Shown: positions 45,765-57,374, counted from the first letter of the stretch. The stretch is 64,000 bases of DNA from Tetrastigma voinierianum (GCA_016808115.1 JAEQBH010005267.1:124001-188000); one strand, 5' to 3'. A program made the numbers and translations. The notes: generated from the sequence alone by a model not told the origin.

Positions 45765-48003
45765 ACCACGGAGCCATGTAGCCAGAGCCCGGGCAGATCA
45801 GCGATTACTTGAGCATAATCACACGATGGCCAACCACGAGCCATGTAGCTCAAGAGCCTAGTAGGTCAAATTACAAAGCATAACTGCTCAGGGAAGGCCA
45901 AGTAGCCACGGAGCCATGTAGCTCAGGAGCCCAGTAGCTCATATTACAGAGCATAACTCGCCAGCCGGGGCGTCAAGTAGCCAATGATCCATGCAAACAA
46001 AGAGCCAAAGGTACCATTTTTTAGAGCCAATTGCTCAAAATGCAAAATAGCCTAGAAGGTCAAGTAGTCACGGTTACGTATCTTAGGAGCCCAAGGTACT
46101 TTCAATTCTGCACTATAATCAAGCCAAGGATGGCCAAGTAGTCACGGCTAAGGTATCTCAGGAGCCCAAGCAAATTTCACTCCTGCACTATAATCGTCAA
46201 GGATGGCCAAGTAGCCACGGAGCCATGTAGCTCAGAGCCCGTGAGGCTCGACATAAAGCATAACTGGCCAGTGAAGGCTAAGTAGCCATGGAGCCATGTA
46301 GTCAGAGCCCAAGAGCTCGACAGCATAACTCCGAAGCCAAGGAAGGCCAAGTAGCCACGGAGCCATGTAGCTCAGGAGCCTAGTAGCTCAAATTACATAG
46401 CATAACTGCTCAAGGAAGACCAAGTAGTCATGGAGCCATGCAGCTCAAGAGCCTAAGTAGCTCAGTTTTTCATAGCTTAATTGCTCAAAAAGGCATAATA
46501 GCCTAGAAGTCTAAGTAGCCAATTTTGTTACAGCTTGGGAGCCCAAGCAGCCTTAGTTCCTGCAGCATAACTGGGCCAAGGATGGCCAGGCAGCCACGAG
46601 CCATGTGTAGCCTCGTATTCAATAGCTCAAATTACAGAGCATAACCGCTTCAAGGAAGGCAGCCACGAGCCCTCAGAGCTCAAGAGCCCAATAGCTCAAA
46701 TTATATAGCATAACTGCTCAAGGATGGCCAAGTAGCCACGGAGCCATGTAGCTCAAGAGCCCAATAGCTCAAATTACAGAGCATAACTACTCAAGGAAGG
46801 TCAAGTAGCCACGGAGCCATGTAGCGCAAGAGCCTAAGCAGCTCAGTTTTTTAGAGCTTAATTGCTCAAAAAGGCAGACAGCTCTGGCGCCAAGGGCGCC
46901 CACGTGGAGCCACAGCCAAACTCAGAGCCCAAGCAAATTTCGCTTTTCAAAGCTTAATTGCTCGTGCTGCAGCCCGTATACAAGTAGCCACGGCCACGAG
47001 CTCCGTACCCAACCACCTCGCCCGAGCTTAATCGCTTCAAAAAGGGTCTTGTAGCCAAGAGCCCTGGGACGCCAGAGAGCTCAACAAACAAGGGCACAAT
47101 AGCCTGCATCTAGCGGGCCCGTGATTGCGTAACGACTGCTCAAGAAGGCCTCGTGAGCCATGGAGCCCTCGCAGCTCGCCCTCGAGCTTAACCGTCTGGG
47201 CGGAAGGCCAAGTAGCCGCAGAGCCATGCAACTCAGAGCCTGGGCAACCGCTTTTTCGCAGCTTAATTGCTCAAAAAGGCGTATCAGCCTAAAAGGCCAT
47301 AAATATGGAGCCATGTGGCCTGTATCTAATAGCTAAGATTATAGAAGCATAACTGCTCAAGGAAGGCCTCGTAGCCCAGGAGCCCCGTACCTCAGTTTTT
47401 CAGAGCTTAATTGCTCAAAAGGGCACAATAACCCAAGAGCCCTAGTAGTTCGATTATGCAGAGCTTAACTACTCAAAAAGGCACAACAGCCCAGGAGCGA
47501 ATAGTCTACCAAAAGAGCATAAACAAATGAGAGGCGCACAGCCTGGAGCCAAGCAGAAGCCCGCCCATAAGGCAATAGCCCAGAGCCAAGCAAAATGCGC
47601 TTTTTAGAGCTTAACTACTTAAAAAGGCACAATAACCCAAGAGTCAAGCCGCTCAGTTTTCAGAGCTTAACTACTCAAAAAGGCACAATAGCTCAAGAGC
47701 GAATAGCTCAGTTCAAAGGAGCATAAACAGCTCGAGAGGCAAAATAGCCTAGGAGGCAAAAGAGCCCAAGAGCCAAATAGCTTAGTTTCTAAGAGTTAAA
47801 CAACTCAAGAGGCGCAATAGCCCAAGAACGAATAGCCTGTATGCGATTATTCGTGAGCAACAAATTAGCTTCAAAGAGTTAAACAACCTAAAGGCGCAAT
47901 AACCTAAGAGCGAGTCTAAAAGAGCGTAAATCACTTGAAGGTAGAAGAGCCTAAGAACCAAATAGTCAGCTCAATAGAGTATAAACAGTTTCGGGAGGCA
48001 AGA
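45765..48003 (+). repeat. Tandem array of ~72 bp units, about 30 copies, in Tat-2
   Basis: The typical unit contains GGCCAAGTAGCCACGGAGCC, ATGTAGCTCAGGAGCC, TAGCTCAAATTA and AGAGCATAACTGCTCAAGG. Period is about 72 bp with many shortened or mutated units; the last part (from about 47480) is more degenerate with CAATAGCCCAAGAGC-type words. The array fills the space where pol and the antisense gene lie in Tat-3. Related core words occur in the Tat-3 array at 58141-59510. Confidence 0.9.
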
Positions 48004-48290
48004 CGATTGTAAATAACCAAAAGCAGCTTCGAAGACCGGTCAAGACACTTCCAAACCCAGGAGGAAGAGAGGCCTCAACAACACAAGAAAACGACACAGA
48101 GGATGCTTCTAAAGCATAGGAACGACAAATTTAATGGGTGGAATCAATAGCTACCATCATCACAAGACATCTGACGGCGACAAAGCCCGAATCAATCCAT
48201 CCCTAACTAGCCACGTGGAAATCGCACCCGATTCGAGAAACAATTCAGCCATTGCCCAAGCTCGCTTAAGCTAAGGGCTGGGGAGGCAAC
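48004..48290 (+). other. Tat-2 3' non-coding end with polypurine tract
   Basis: From about 48155 the sequence matches 62338-62475 of Tat-3 (ACATCTGACGGCGACAAAGC, CCACGTGGAAATCGCACCCG, GAGAAAC). The last bases AAGGGCTGGGGAGGCAAC directly precede the LTR start and form the polypurine tract. Confidence 0.75.
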
Positions 48291-48986
48291 TGATGGGGTC
48301 CAAAACCACACGTGCGTGGCTCGCACGCCGCACCTCAAAAGCTAGGCTTGAGGGGGATAAAAGCAGCTGCCTAATAAAAGATACAAAAAGCTCGCCCACC
48401 ACATATGCCCAACGAAGGCCTGTGTCGGGGGACTCGATTCACCTCATTTTGAGAAGGTGTGACGAAACATTCAAAGAACTCAGATAAAGGCAAAAAGTAC
48501 CCAACTTCCCTAATTAAATCTCCACCAATTAGGGAAGTAGGATATTTCCTAATAATTATTATCGATTATCCCTTTTTATTAATTGCTAACTATATGAAAG
48601 AAAATCCTCACCCAATGGAGAAATATAGAATATCATCCAACTAGAAAAGCACAATTATCCCTTATCAATCAATTAACAATAAGGAAAGAAAATATCTTAT
48701 CCAATGGGAGAAATATCCGTATCATCATCCAACTAGGAAAGTTATCATGATCATCCATTATAAATACCAGGTCACCCCATCGGTGAAAGGTACGCACAAA
48801 AAATTTATTCCCTAAGCAGTTGATTTTATCTTCCACTTGAAAGAACTGACTTAGGCATCGGAGGAGCAACGGGCGATCCCCGCCGATCCTTTTGTTTCTT
48901 ATATTCGTAGGGGAGCTAGGCATCCAGAGTCAGCAGACCGGCCCAGCAATTCCAACAAGCTATAGCCCAGCCATTTGAAAGTATCA
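48291..48986 (+). repeat. 3' LTR of Tat-2
   Basis: About 696 bp from TGATGGGGTCCAAAACC to AAAGTATCA. It aligns with 43761-44509 with many single-base changes and several gaps, indicating an old insertion. It keeps the 93 bp internal duplication (about 48566-48652 and 48653-48743). Confidence 0.85.
48759..48766 (+). promoter_or_regulatory. TATA box in Tat-2 3' LTR
   Basis: TATAAATA with the same downstream GGTGAAAGGTACGCAC block as in the 5' LTR. Confidence 0.55.
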
Positions 48987-49458
48987 CGGGCTATATATTT
49001 TTAAGAAAAAATTATATTAAAGAGAGAGTGGTGGGTGTGATGGAGGGATAGGGAGGTGAGAGAGTGGTGGAGATATTTTACTCTGGTTTCATTTTCAAAA
49101 TACAGCATTGGCGGTAACTGTAAGCTAAAATTTTGAAAATAAATCTGATCAAAACAAAAATGAAATATTGGAACTCTGATATCTTCCAACAAGAAAAAAT
49201 AGAGGTTCTATATCATTTGTTTCTTAATAAATATTCATTAGATTTTTAAGTTCTTTTTTTAAATTATTAGATTTATTAATGAATTTAAGACAAATCTTAT
49301 TCACTTCCACTTATTTTCCTTTTGAAATTTTTTTTAAAGGAAATAACAATTGGTAAAAGTGATATAATTGAATCACATGGACTAATTATCAGTCCATACC
49401 CTCGTCTATGTACCATGAATTTAATATGTGCAACATAAATAAGGAAACTATCAATAAC
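48987..49458. other. Spacer between Tat-2 and Tat-3, no gene seen
   Basis: AT-rich sequence with a purine-rich run near 49020-49065 (AGAGAGAGTGGTGG). No domain, LTR end or array is visible. Confidence 0.5.
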
Positions 49459-49463
49459 ATTCT

Positions 49464-50001
49464 TCATTGGTTTAAAAGCAAAGTGCCAGAGGCCCACCCC
49501 CCAAGTCCGAGAAGGTGGATTAACATTCTATAAAGGTGCCCAAGAAACGGCCCGGTAAAAAGAAAAGCCCAAAGAGCCCATATCCTATAAACCGAATCGA
49601 ATCTCCACCAATAAGGGAAGGAGAATAGTTCTCAATAACTGCTTTCTAATTATCTCTTATTAATCTAACATCGATAAGGAAAGAAAATCCCCCATCCAAT
49701 AAGGAAAGAAAATCCCCCATCCAATAAGGGAGAGTCCGTATCACCATCCAATTAGAAAAGTCACCCACTATAAATACAAGGCCACCCCATCGGTGAAAGG
49801 TACGCACAAAACTTCATTCCCTAAGCAGATGATCTTCTCCTCCACCGGAAAGAACTGACTTAGGCATCGGAGAGGCAACTGGCGAACCACCGCCGATCCT
49901 TTTTGTTTTTTATTTTTGCAGAGGAGCCGACATCCGTAGACAACGAACCGCCTAAAGAATTCAAGACGCTCCAAACCCAGCCCGTTGAAAAAGCATCATC
50001 A
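49464..50001 (+). repeat. 5' LTR of Tat-3
   Basis: About 538 bp from TCATTGGTTTAAAAG (TGATTGGGTTTAAAA in the 3' LTR) to AAAAAGCATCATCA. A 26 bp duplication of AAGGAAAGAAAATCCCCCAT at about 49675-49728 is single in the 3' LTR, so it arose after insertion or was lost from the other copy. Confidence 0.85.
49769..49776 (+). promoter_or_regulatory. TATA box in Tat-3 5' LTR
   Basis: TATAAATA followed by GGCCACCCCATCGGTGAAAG and GTACGCAC, as in Tat-2. Confidence 0.65.
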
Positions 50002-50019
50002 TGAGCGCCGTCCTGTGGG
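50002..50019 (+). promoter_or_regulatory. Primer binding site of Tat-3
   Basis: TGAGCGCCGTCCTGTGGG follows the LTR end directly. It resembles the TGGCGCCG-TCTGTGGG primer sites common in plant Gypsy elements, with changes at the third to fourth bases and one extra C. Confidence 0.65.
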
Positions 50020-50059
50020 ACCGAAGGCCTTATAAATAAAGCTGATATCTCAGCAACTA

Positions 50060-51480
50060 ATGGTATCAACTTGGAACACAAGTAGAAGCCGCGCCAATCC
50101 CCCAAGAATGCAAGACCAGCAAGGCAACGTAGATAGTCGACCTCCTACAGGCGCACCGAAAACTATACACGATAACGCAAATGATATGGAGGCACTCCGT
50201 CTCACCAACCAACGCCTAATAAGGGAATTAGAACAACTCACCGCATTGCATGCAATGCCCGGGCAGGAAGTACGACAGCCCAAGAAGGTTATTAATACCA
50301 CCTCAGAAGAACACCACTACTGGGCCCCCTCCCCCGAGAGGCGTAAATAGAAGCAGATCCAAATTGAGTAGGGGGCATAAGCCTTGCATTTACCCCCCAA
50401 AGAGAGAGCAACGTAAGCAAGACTTGGGAACATCTAAACGATATGAGCCAACTCCTCATCAGCAAGGAATAGGTGAGCTATCATGGGAGTAAAGGTTCAA
50501 GGGCATCCAACAGGAGCTCAGCCACATGAAGGAAGTCGTAAAGAGCCGAGCTCCAGACTCTATGGACACCCCTACAAGAAGAAAATGAGTCCCCGTTTCA
50601 CAAATAGGTGCTGCATTTCCTTCCAAAGAAAGTTCGTGGATGCCGCAACAGAAGCGTTAGATGGAGCGAAGGATCCCTTTGACCATCTTAATACTCACAA
50701 GAACCAGATGGAGCTGCATGGGTATCAAGACCCCGTACGATGCAGAGCCTTCGCTATCACGCTAAAAGTCCCAGCATTGGCTTGGTTTAACAGGCTCCCA
50801 CCATCGTCAATCTCCTCATTTAGAGAGCTCTCCATCGCATTCGTCTCCCACTTTATCGGAGCCAGGACATATAGGAAGTCGAGTTATCACTTGTTGTCCA
50901 TAAAGCAGAACTCGCAAGAAAGCCTGAGGTCTTATGTTCAGAGGTTCAACACCGAGTCATTAAAGGTAGATGTTCCAGACGAAAAGTTCGCTATCACCGC
51001 ATTCATCGTTGGGCTAGGAATACAGTCAAAAGACTTAATGTTTTCCATCTCAAAGAATCCTCAGGCAAGCATGGCTGGAGCGCCTTAAAGCGTAGAAGTA
51101 CATTAACGGCGAAGAAGCCCTGATATCCAAGAGAGGAAGCTCTTCAACCAATAAGGAGAAAAGCAGGATTGATAAGCAACGGGAGTGAAGCCCTAGGAGA
51201 TAAAGAGACCGAGAGAGATCCCCAAGAAGGGACAAAGAACGATCCCCAAAGAGGCGAGGAGCCGTAGACCGGCTCCTGACCACCTCACCAGCCACGCAAG
51301 CAAGATTCATCTCGATGGGGCCACACCCCGACAAATTACACATCACAAGTCTTACGCGAGGTGCAACATGAAAATTTTCTGAGATGGCCATCCCAGATAC
51401 TATGAGTTCCACAGGGACCACGGGCATCGAAAGGACGATTGCATACAACTCAAAAAGGAAATATAATACTTGATTCGATG
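50060..51480 (+). pseudogene. gag: Tat-3 gag (broken)
   Basis: The ATG at 50060 gives a 96-codon N-terminal piece with the coiled coil MEALRLTNQRLIRELEQLT. The core is in the 201-codon frame 50483-51088: DPFDHLNTHKNQMEL, ITLKVPALAWFNRLPP, SSFRELSIAFVSHFIGA, QESLRSYVQRFNTESLKVD and KDLMFSISKNPQA, the conserved retrotransposon gag domain that builds the particle. Near 51380-51450 a zinc-knuckle remnant reads EFHRDHGHRKDDCIQLKKEI, with its first cysteine replaced by tyrosine. Stops at 50348, 51086 and beyond separate the pieces. Protease follows. Confidence 0.85.
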
Positions 51481-52058
51481 GGGGTATCTTTGTTACATAG
51501 CCTCAAGGTCGATCGTGCACAACACCACCACCTCTCAGCCAACCCCACCAACACCAACAAATTCTTAGGGGAAATCCATGTGGATCTCAAGAGGACGGTG
51601 TGAGGTGGGAGTCCAAATTCAGCCATGAAGGCTCATTTCACAGAGGTATCAAGTCAAGATGGTCTGTGAGGTAAGAATGTCCAAACTCCCCGACCGACAC
51701 CGCCATAACCTTCTCGGATTCGTGACTCAAGGATGTCACACTCTACCGACGACCCTTTGCGGATAAGGGCAACAGGCACAAAACAATCCAATCGTCCCGT
51801 CGACAATGGGTCGAGCCAACATCATCTTCAGATCAACTTTTGACAAGATGGGTACTGAAGCAGAGGTCGAACCACAACACCCACCTACGAGGATTCTCCT
51901 CGGAGAAAAAGTGCTACCTTCTTTGGGGCTCACTGGCGCTAAGGCTCACTGAGACCCCCATGCCGCGATAAGATTTCTCATGTTATGCCCCCCGCCTTAT
52001 AACGTTATCGCAGCCCTCTTCAACGCCATAAAGGCCATCCATTCCGCTTTACTCACAT
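51481..52058 (+). pseudogene. pol: Tat-3 protease remnant
   Basis: The aspartic protease active site is seen at 51799-51816 as VDNGSS (D-N-G in place of D-T/S-G, the form common in Tat elements), followed in the next frame by ANIIFRSTFDKMG. Further on, RILLGEKVLPSLGLTG near 51890-51935 and an AALFNAIKAIHSALLTH stretch at about 52014-52058 are the linker to RT. At 52058 the reading is cut by the L1 LTR and resumes at 54043 with MVIKFPTTNGVGMVRGDQ, the conserved step before RT. The frame shift at the active site shows it is inactive. Confidence 0.75.
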
Positions 52059-54037
52059 CGTGACACCCCAAACCTCGGGGTCCGTTGATCACCCGCCAAC
52101 CGCTGAGCTCGCGTGAATGTCGTGACCCGACATTTCATTTAAAATTCCGTGCAGTCTCCTCAGACTGTGAGCTCTACCCAAATACAATACCTGCATATCC
52201 TGTCCCAAACAGTACAATATAATCCAATATATCCAATCACATGAGTAATACTACCACTTGGGCCCATAAACAATATTCAATATACATACCAACTATGAAT
52301 CCAACTATATACCCAATAGTTACAAGAGTTAATATGTTTTACTCTTACACAACATATATCAAACTTATGTGAGTTCTAATACATAAAAATCAGGAACCAA
52401 AGCCACAACTCGGCTTTCTTCTAATCCTCAGTCTCTAGACGAGCCGTCCTCGTGACGCCCCCGTGACCTCAGAAAATAATATCCCCCGACAAAGGTGAGC
52501 CATGCTCGCAGTGGAATAGCCCTAAGTGGGCTTACCCACCACCTAAGTACAAGGTAATGTTCCAATGAAACACACATCTCTACAAATGCATGAGCCTACT
52601 AATGTCTACATGACCAACTCAAACTCCAGTCCTCGATTCCTTCACACTCGCCTAAGCCGTATGAAAATTATTATTTTGTTTGTTTGTGGACAACCCGATG
52701 AGTATATCAATCACGCCTCCGACGATTGATATATTATTTGTTTGTGGACTACCCTCCGATGAATATCAATTGGCCCCGACGATTGATATTTTTAATTTGA
52801 CTAATCTATAATTAATATTTTTAGACAACCTTTCGAACTGCTTTAGATTCATCTCATGCACTCACCCTATAATCCTAGGGTGTTCCAAAGGTATACGGAA
52901 TGGCTGTATGCTGGGCCTAATACAATTTAATCACATGCAAATATATATACATGAATATACTCGCATAATTCAAATCACACAATCATGTTATGTAATTATA
53001 CATTTTATCACATCAAAATTAGCTCACTTAGGCTAATGATCAAACACGAGCAATTCAACTTGAATCACTCGACCAAACACATTTTCATACAAAAATATAT
53101 TTTTGTGAACACTATTCCTCTAATAGTGAAACCCTGCTACTATTCCCGAAAATCATTGAATCGTCTGCTCACCTTGTGAACTCCGCATTTCCTAGCCATT
53201 CTCCGGCCTTATTCCAATCAATTTATGATTTAACATAAAATATAAAATCTCATGGCCCAGCGTTCTCGGTCACCACCGTCGCACCATTTAGATTTCAAAA
53301 TGTTATATTAATTCGTCCTGCCTGACCGATCAACAGGCCCCTAACAAATTTCATTCGACCAAACATCTCAAAGACTTAAAAACGGAATAAACTCAAGAGA
53401 GAGAAACCCCTACCTCCTCGGAGTTTGAGGAAACTCCCGAACTGCACCCACGCAAAGCCCTCTCTCCAGAGCATTCTTCATTCAAGATCAAGTAGACGGT
53501 CTGATCAAGGCTAGATTTCTGTAGGTAAGGAGGTCCTCTCTAAATTCCTCCATTGCTTTCCTCCCAGCCTACTAGACCCTCCTCCTTTTTGCAATTCACG
53601 TTTTCGCTTTTGAAATGCTGAGATGAGCACCGGCTGACTATTTTGGCCTTTTGTGACTTAAATCAATTTAATTACACTAATTCCTTCTTTCTCCAAAGCT
53701 TTGACATTCTACCTATCTCAGCCAATTTTCATCATTTCTATACTCATACCACTCTATGGCACATCGTTGCTATATGTGACTTCTCGCCGAATCGAAAAAT
53801 CGTTTTACAAAGACCTCAACCGCGATGCTCCTCGAAAATGTGTAAATTCCGACCGCCCCTGAATTCAAGAAATTTACGCTAGCTAGATTTCGCTAGACGA
53901 TTCCAACGGTGAAATCCGTTTCTTCATCCGAGATCTAGAGAATAAATTACGGACTTTTTTAATCAAAATTAACAATTTTGTAATCGAAATTACGATTTTG
54001 CCCTTTTTCCAGAAATTGGAATTTCTCGGGTCTTACA
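52059..54037 (-). mobile_element. Solo LTR, family L1, minus orientation, nested in Tat-3 pol
   Basis: 1979 bp starting CGTGACACCCC and ending GTCTTACA on the plus strand (TGTAAGACCC...GGGGTGTCACG in LTR orientation). CACAT at 52054-52058 recurs exactly at 54038-54042. With one CACAT removed, the Tat-3 protease-RT linker reads through in frame, so the empty site is reconstructed cleanly. It matches 3576-5335 in reverse orientation. No internal sequence remains. Confidence 0.9.
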
Positions 54038-55345
54038 CACATGGTGATCAAGTTCCCCACCACAAACGGAGTAGGAATGGTTCGAGGAGACCAACGTACG
54101 TGGAATGCCACGGCATCACGAAGCAAAGCGTTGACATCATATATGGACTAATCCCCCGACATGCGAGACGAGGCTCGCACTCGCCCGAGCCCCTGAAGAG
54201 CCGGAGCCCATACAAATGGGATCGACCTTGAACACCTCGCCTATGTTGGTTCCAAGCTAGCGAAAGACCTCAGAAGCCCCCTTATCTGCTTCTTCAAACA
54301 AAACAAGGATGTTTTCATGTGGAAGCAGGAGGACATGGGAGGGATTGACCCGGCAATAATCACTCACAAACTAAGCTTCAATTCATCCTTCAAACAAGTT
54401 AAGCAAAAAAGAAGAAGTTTCGCCCCAGAAAGACATAAAGCGATTAATGAGGAGGTCGGCAAGCTCCTTCAAGCAGGTGCAATCAGGGAAGTGGAATACC
54501 TTGAATGGTTGGCCAACGGCCAGACTCGCCAAAAAGCTTAATGACAAATGGTGACTCTCAGATCGATTTCATCGACGGCCAACCGAAAGCATGCCCAAAA
54601 GACAGCTTCCCACTACCTCGGATCAACCTCATAATAGACGCCACAACCGGCCATGAACTCCTTAGCTTCAAGGATGCTTTCTTCGACTACAAATAGATCA
54701 GCATGGATCCCGACGACCAAGAGAAGACCTCATTCGTCACTGGGCAAGGGACCTTATCATATCGTAGCAATGCCCCTTTTCGACTAAAAACGCAGGAGCT
54801 ACCTACCAAAGGTTGGTGAACAGGATATTCCGGAAACAAAGAGGGACATCTATGGAGGTATATATAGATGACATGTTAGTAAAATCAACTACGGCCGAGC
54901 TCCGTATAGCTCATCTGGTCGAGGCATCAGATCCTGAACAAGTACAACATGAAGTTAAATCCAGCCAAATGCGCTTTCCGAGTCTCAGCCGGAAAATTCT
55001 TGGGTTTCATGGTCAACAACCGAGGAATAGAGGCAAACCCAGACAAGATAAAAGTTGTTCTCGACATGTCGCCGCCATCAAACATAAAAGAAGTCCAACG
55101 CCTAACTGGAAGAATAGTTGTGCTAAGCCGTTTTGTGTCCAAGGTCAGCGATAAGTGTCAGCCCTTCTTCCAGGTTCTAAAAAAAATCTTTCCAATGGGA
55201 TGCACACTGCGAAGAAGCATTCACAGCGTTAAAAACTTATCTAAGCTCTCCCCCCATTCTGGTAAGTCCCTTTAAGGGAGAGTCTCTACCAGACCCGGGT
55301 CGTCAGATTAACCAGCGCCGGTCCCCGGGGTCAAAGACAAAGACA
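54038..55345 (+). pseudogene. pol: Tat-3 reverse transcriptase (broken)
   Basis: After the KFPTTNGVGMVRGDQ step at 54050, the RT entry reads CFFKQNKDVFMWKQEDMGGI near 54288-54345 and EEVGKLLQAGAIREVEYLEW near 54450-54510. Palm motifs follow as CPKDSFPLPRINLIIDATTG near 54594-54650. The catalytic box is YIDD at 54861-54872, followed by MLVKS. The thumb has MKLNPAKCAFRVSAGKFLGF near 54949-55010 and IEANPDKIKVVLDMSPP near 55028. Stops near 54540 and 54696 and frame changes around 54780 and 54900 inactivate it. Confidence 0.9.
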
Positions 55346-56010
55346 GAGTGCAGCAGCCAGTCTACTATTGTAGCCGAGCTCTGAGAGGGGCAAAGGAAAG
55401 GTACCTAAAGATGGAGAAATTAATCCTAGCATTGGTAACCGCAGCCCGAAAATTCCGCCCTTACTTCCAAGCTCATACCATCGAAATCTCAACAGAATAT
55501 CCAATGAAGCAAGTGCTACACAAACCAGAGACCTTTTGAAGATCGACGGCGGGTCATAGAGCAGCGAGTTCGAAGACGCGATACAAACCGAAAACAGTAA
55601 TAAATGGTACCGCGGTGACTTCGCCATGGAATTCACCTCGAGAGCCTTGCCTAAGCTACCTAACCGACGTCCGACCAGATTGGAGGTTGTCCGTAGATGG
55701 GGCCGCCAATGCTCAAGGGAGTGGTGCCTGCCCCACTTTGACCTCTCCGACCGAATAGATATCGAATATGCGCTTAAGACTGGGGTCTCGAGCCTCCACA
55801 CGAGGCCAAGTATGAGGCCGTCATAGTTGGGCTTAACCTCGTCCATTCCATGGAAGTTAATCAACTAGAGGTGTGCAGTGACTCCTAGCTGGTAGTAAAA
55901 CAAATAGAAGACCCCTACGAAGCCAGAGGCAAAAAAATGGTCTTATACCTTAAGAAGGTGCGGGAATTACTTGGTTCGCACGAGTTTAGATCATTAATAC
56001 ACCGAGCAGA
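55346..56010 (+). pseudogene. pol: Tat-3 RNase H (broken)
   Basis: The first piece (55348-55539) is the end of the RT-linked RNase H: QPVYYCSRALRGAKERYLKM, then EKLILALVTAARKFRPYFQA. The second, Tat-specific RNase H follows with WRLSVDGAANAQGSG, its first aspartate at 55696-55698, then after a shift EAKYEAVIVGLNL near 55810 and VCSDS near 55875, directly followed by a TAG stop. Acidic residues D, E and D are all still recognisable, but the frame changes between them. Confidence 0.85.
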
Positions 56011-57374
56011 ATTCGCGAGCAGATGCCCTAGAAAAACTGGCAACAACTTCCCAAGAAGACCTCAATAGACTAACACCTGTTAAGCACCTTCGTAACCTCC
56101 GTAGATCTCTTGCCAACGCTGAAGAGATCTCTCTCACATGTCCAGTCGAAATGATGGACCCCATTTGGGACTACTTAATGGAAGGACTACTACCAAACGA
56201 CCCGAAGGAGGCATCTAAGCTTAAGTCGAGGTCTACCAGGTTCACTATTCATCGGGGAACCCTTTATAAGCGAGGTTTTTTCACACCCATTCTCAAGTGC
56301 ACATAAAGGAAGAAGCACCAACTACGAATGGCAAGATACGGCGCTGCAGAGTGTGGAAATCACATCGGAGCTCGGGCATTGGCGGGAAAAGTCTTGAGGC
56401 AGGGGTACTATTAGCCCACAATGCTCAAGAGACACAACAGATCTGGTCAAAAAGTGCAAACTTTGTTAGAAGCAAGCTAAAATCTCTCATCTCCCATCCG
56501 AGCCACTGACGTAAGTTACAAGCCCCTGGCCTTTTCAGCAATGGGGGTTGGATATATTGGGACCCCTGCCCATTGGAAGGGGCCAATGCAACCACTGCCA
56601 GAAAGGGATTATTTCACCAAATGGGCAGAAGCCAAGCCCTTGGCTACTATCACAAAACAAAAGGTACGCAACTTTGTTTGGCGTTCCATAGTATGCAGGT
56701 TTGGTATCCCGAAAGCCCTAGTGTCAGACAATGGGAAACAATTCGACAACCCTAAGTTCAAGGATTTCTATGCCGAGCTCGGAATTAGGAACTACTACTC
56801 GTCCCCAGCTCATCCACAATCCAATGGACAAGCATAAGTCACCATCAGAACCCTTAAAGCAACATTGAAGACCAAGTTGAAAGATTTAAAGGGCAAATGG
56901 GTAGAATTCCCAAGGTGCGTAGAGCATGTAACTACATGCAAGCTCGCCAAATCAGAGACCCCATTCGCTCTAGCCTCAGCACGAGGCAGAGCTCCGTCGA
57001 GATCGGATTAAAATCCCCAAGGGTTGAATTGGAAAGTGTAGAGCATAACGAAGAGGCTCTTCGCCTAAACCTAGACCTCCTAGATGAAAAGCGTGAGCAG
57101 GTCCTAAAACGCACAGAAGACTACCAAAGGAAGACGATAAGGTACTATGACCGAAAGGTCAAACCCAGGAGCTATAAGCCTGATGACCTAGTTTTAAAAA
57201 AGCTTCTGCCAGCGAGGAAAGATCCTGCCACATGGAAAGCTAGGACCCAACTGTGAAGGCCCTTATATTGTGTCACGCGTGGTCCGACCTGGAAACTACG
57301 AACCCGCATCTAAGAAGGAAAATTCACCACTCTTTGGAACACGAGCACCTCAAACGTATTCTCCTAGTATCAAT
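56011..57374 (+). pseudogene. pol: Tat-3 integrase; catalytic glutamate codon is a stop
   Basis: The zinc-binding region survives near 56350-56430 as CGNHIGARALAGKVLRQGYY. The core is open from 56541: the first catalytic aspartate is in RDYFTKWAEAKPL (codon 56607-56609) and the second in VSDNGKQFDN (codon 56727-56729). The third catalytic residue should be the E of NGQAEV, but codon 56835-56837 is TAA, giving NGQA-stop-V. The reading continues past it in frame with TIRTLKATLKTKLK. The C-terminal domain includes RYYDRKVKPRSYKPDDLVLK near 57140-57198 and EGPYIVSRVVRPGNYE near 57255-57303. Other shifts occur near 56990 and 57240. Confidence 0.9.

Larger units (their letters stand above)
43761..48986 (+). 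mobile_element. Tat-2: non-autonomous Tat-type element (LTRs, partial gag, tandem array)
   Basis: Direct LTRs (43761-44509 and 48291-48986) both begin TGATGGGGTC. Between them are a primer site, a gag remnant, about 2.2 kb of tandem repeats and a polypurine tract; protease, RT, RNase H, integrase and the antisense gene are all absent. Gag and the last ~135 bp before the 3' LTR are close to those of Tat-3. A perfect target duplication was not found (ATTAT before; CGGGC or ATATA after, depending on the exact LTR end). Confidence 0.8.

Noticed and set aside
45765..48003. CRISPR-like array
   Set aside because: Units are contiguous and diverged along their whole length, with no unique spacers; it is an ordinary tandem repeat in a plant retrotransposon.
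43756..48991. Perfect target duplication for Tat-2
   Set aside because: ATTAT precedes the 5' LTR, but the bases after the 3' LTR are CGGGC or, with a later end, ATATA. Neither is an exact match.
55331..55864. 177-codon minus-strand frame opposite Tat-3 RNase H
   Set aside because: The plus strand carries recognised RNase H motifs over the same interval, so the minus frame is incidental.
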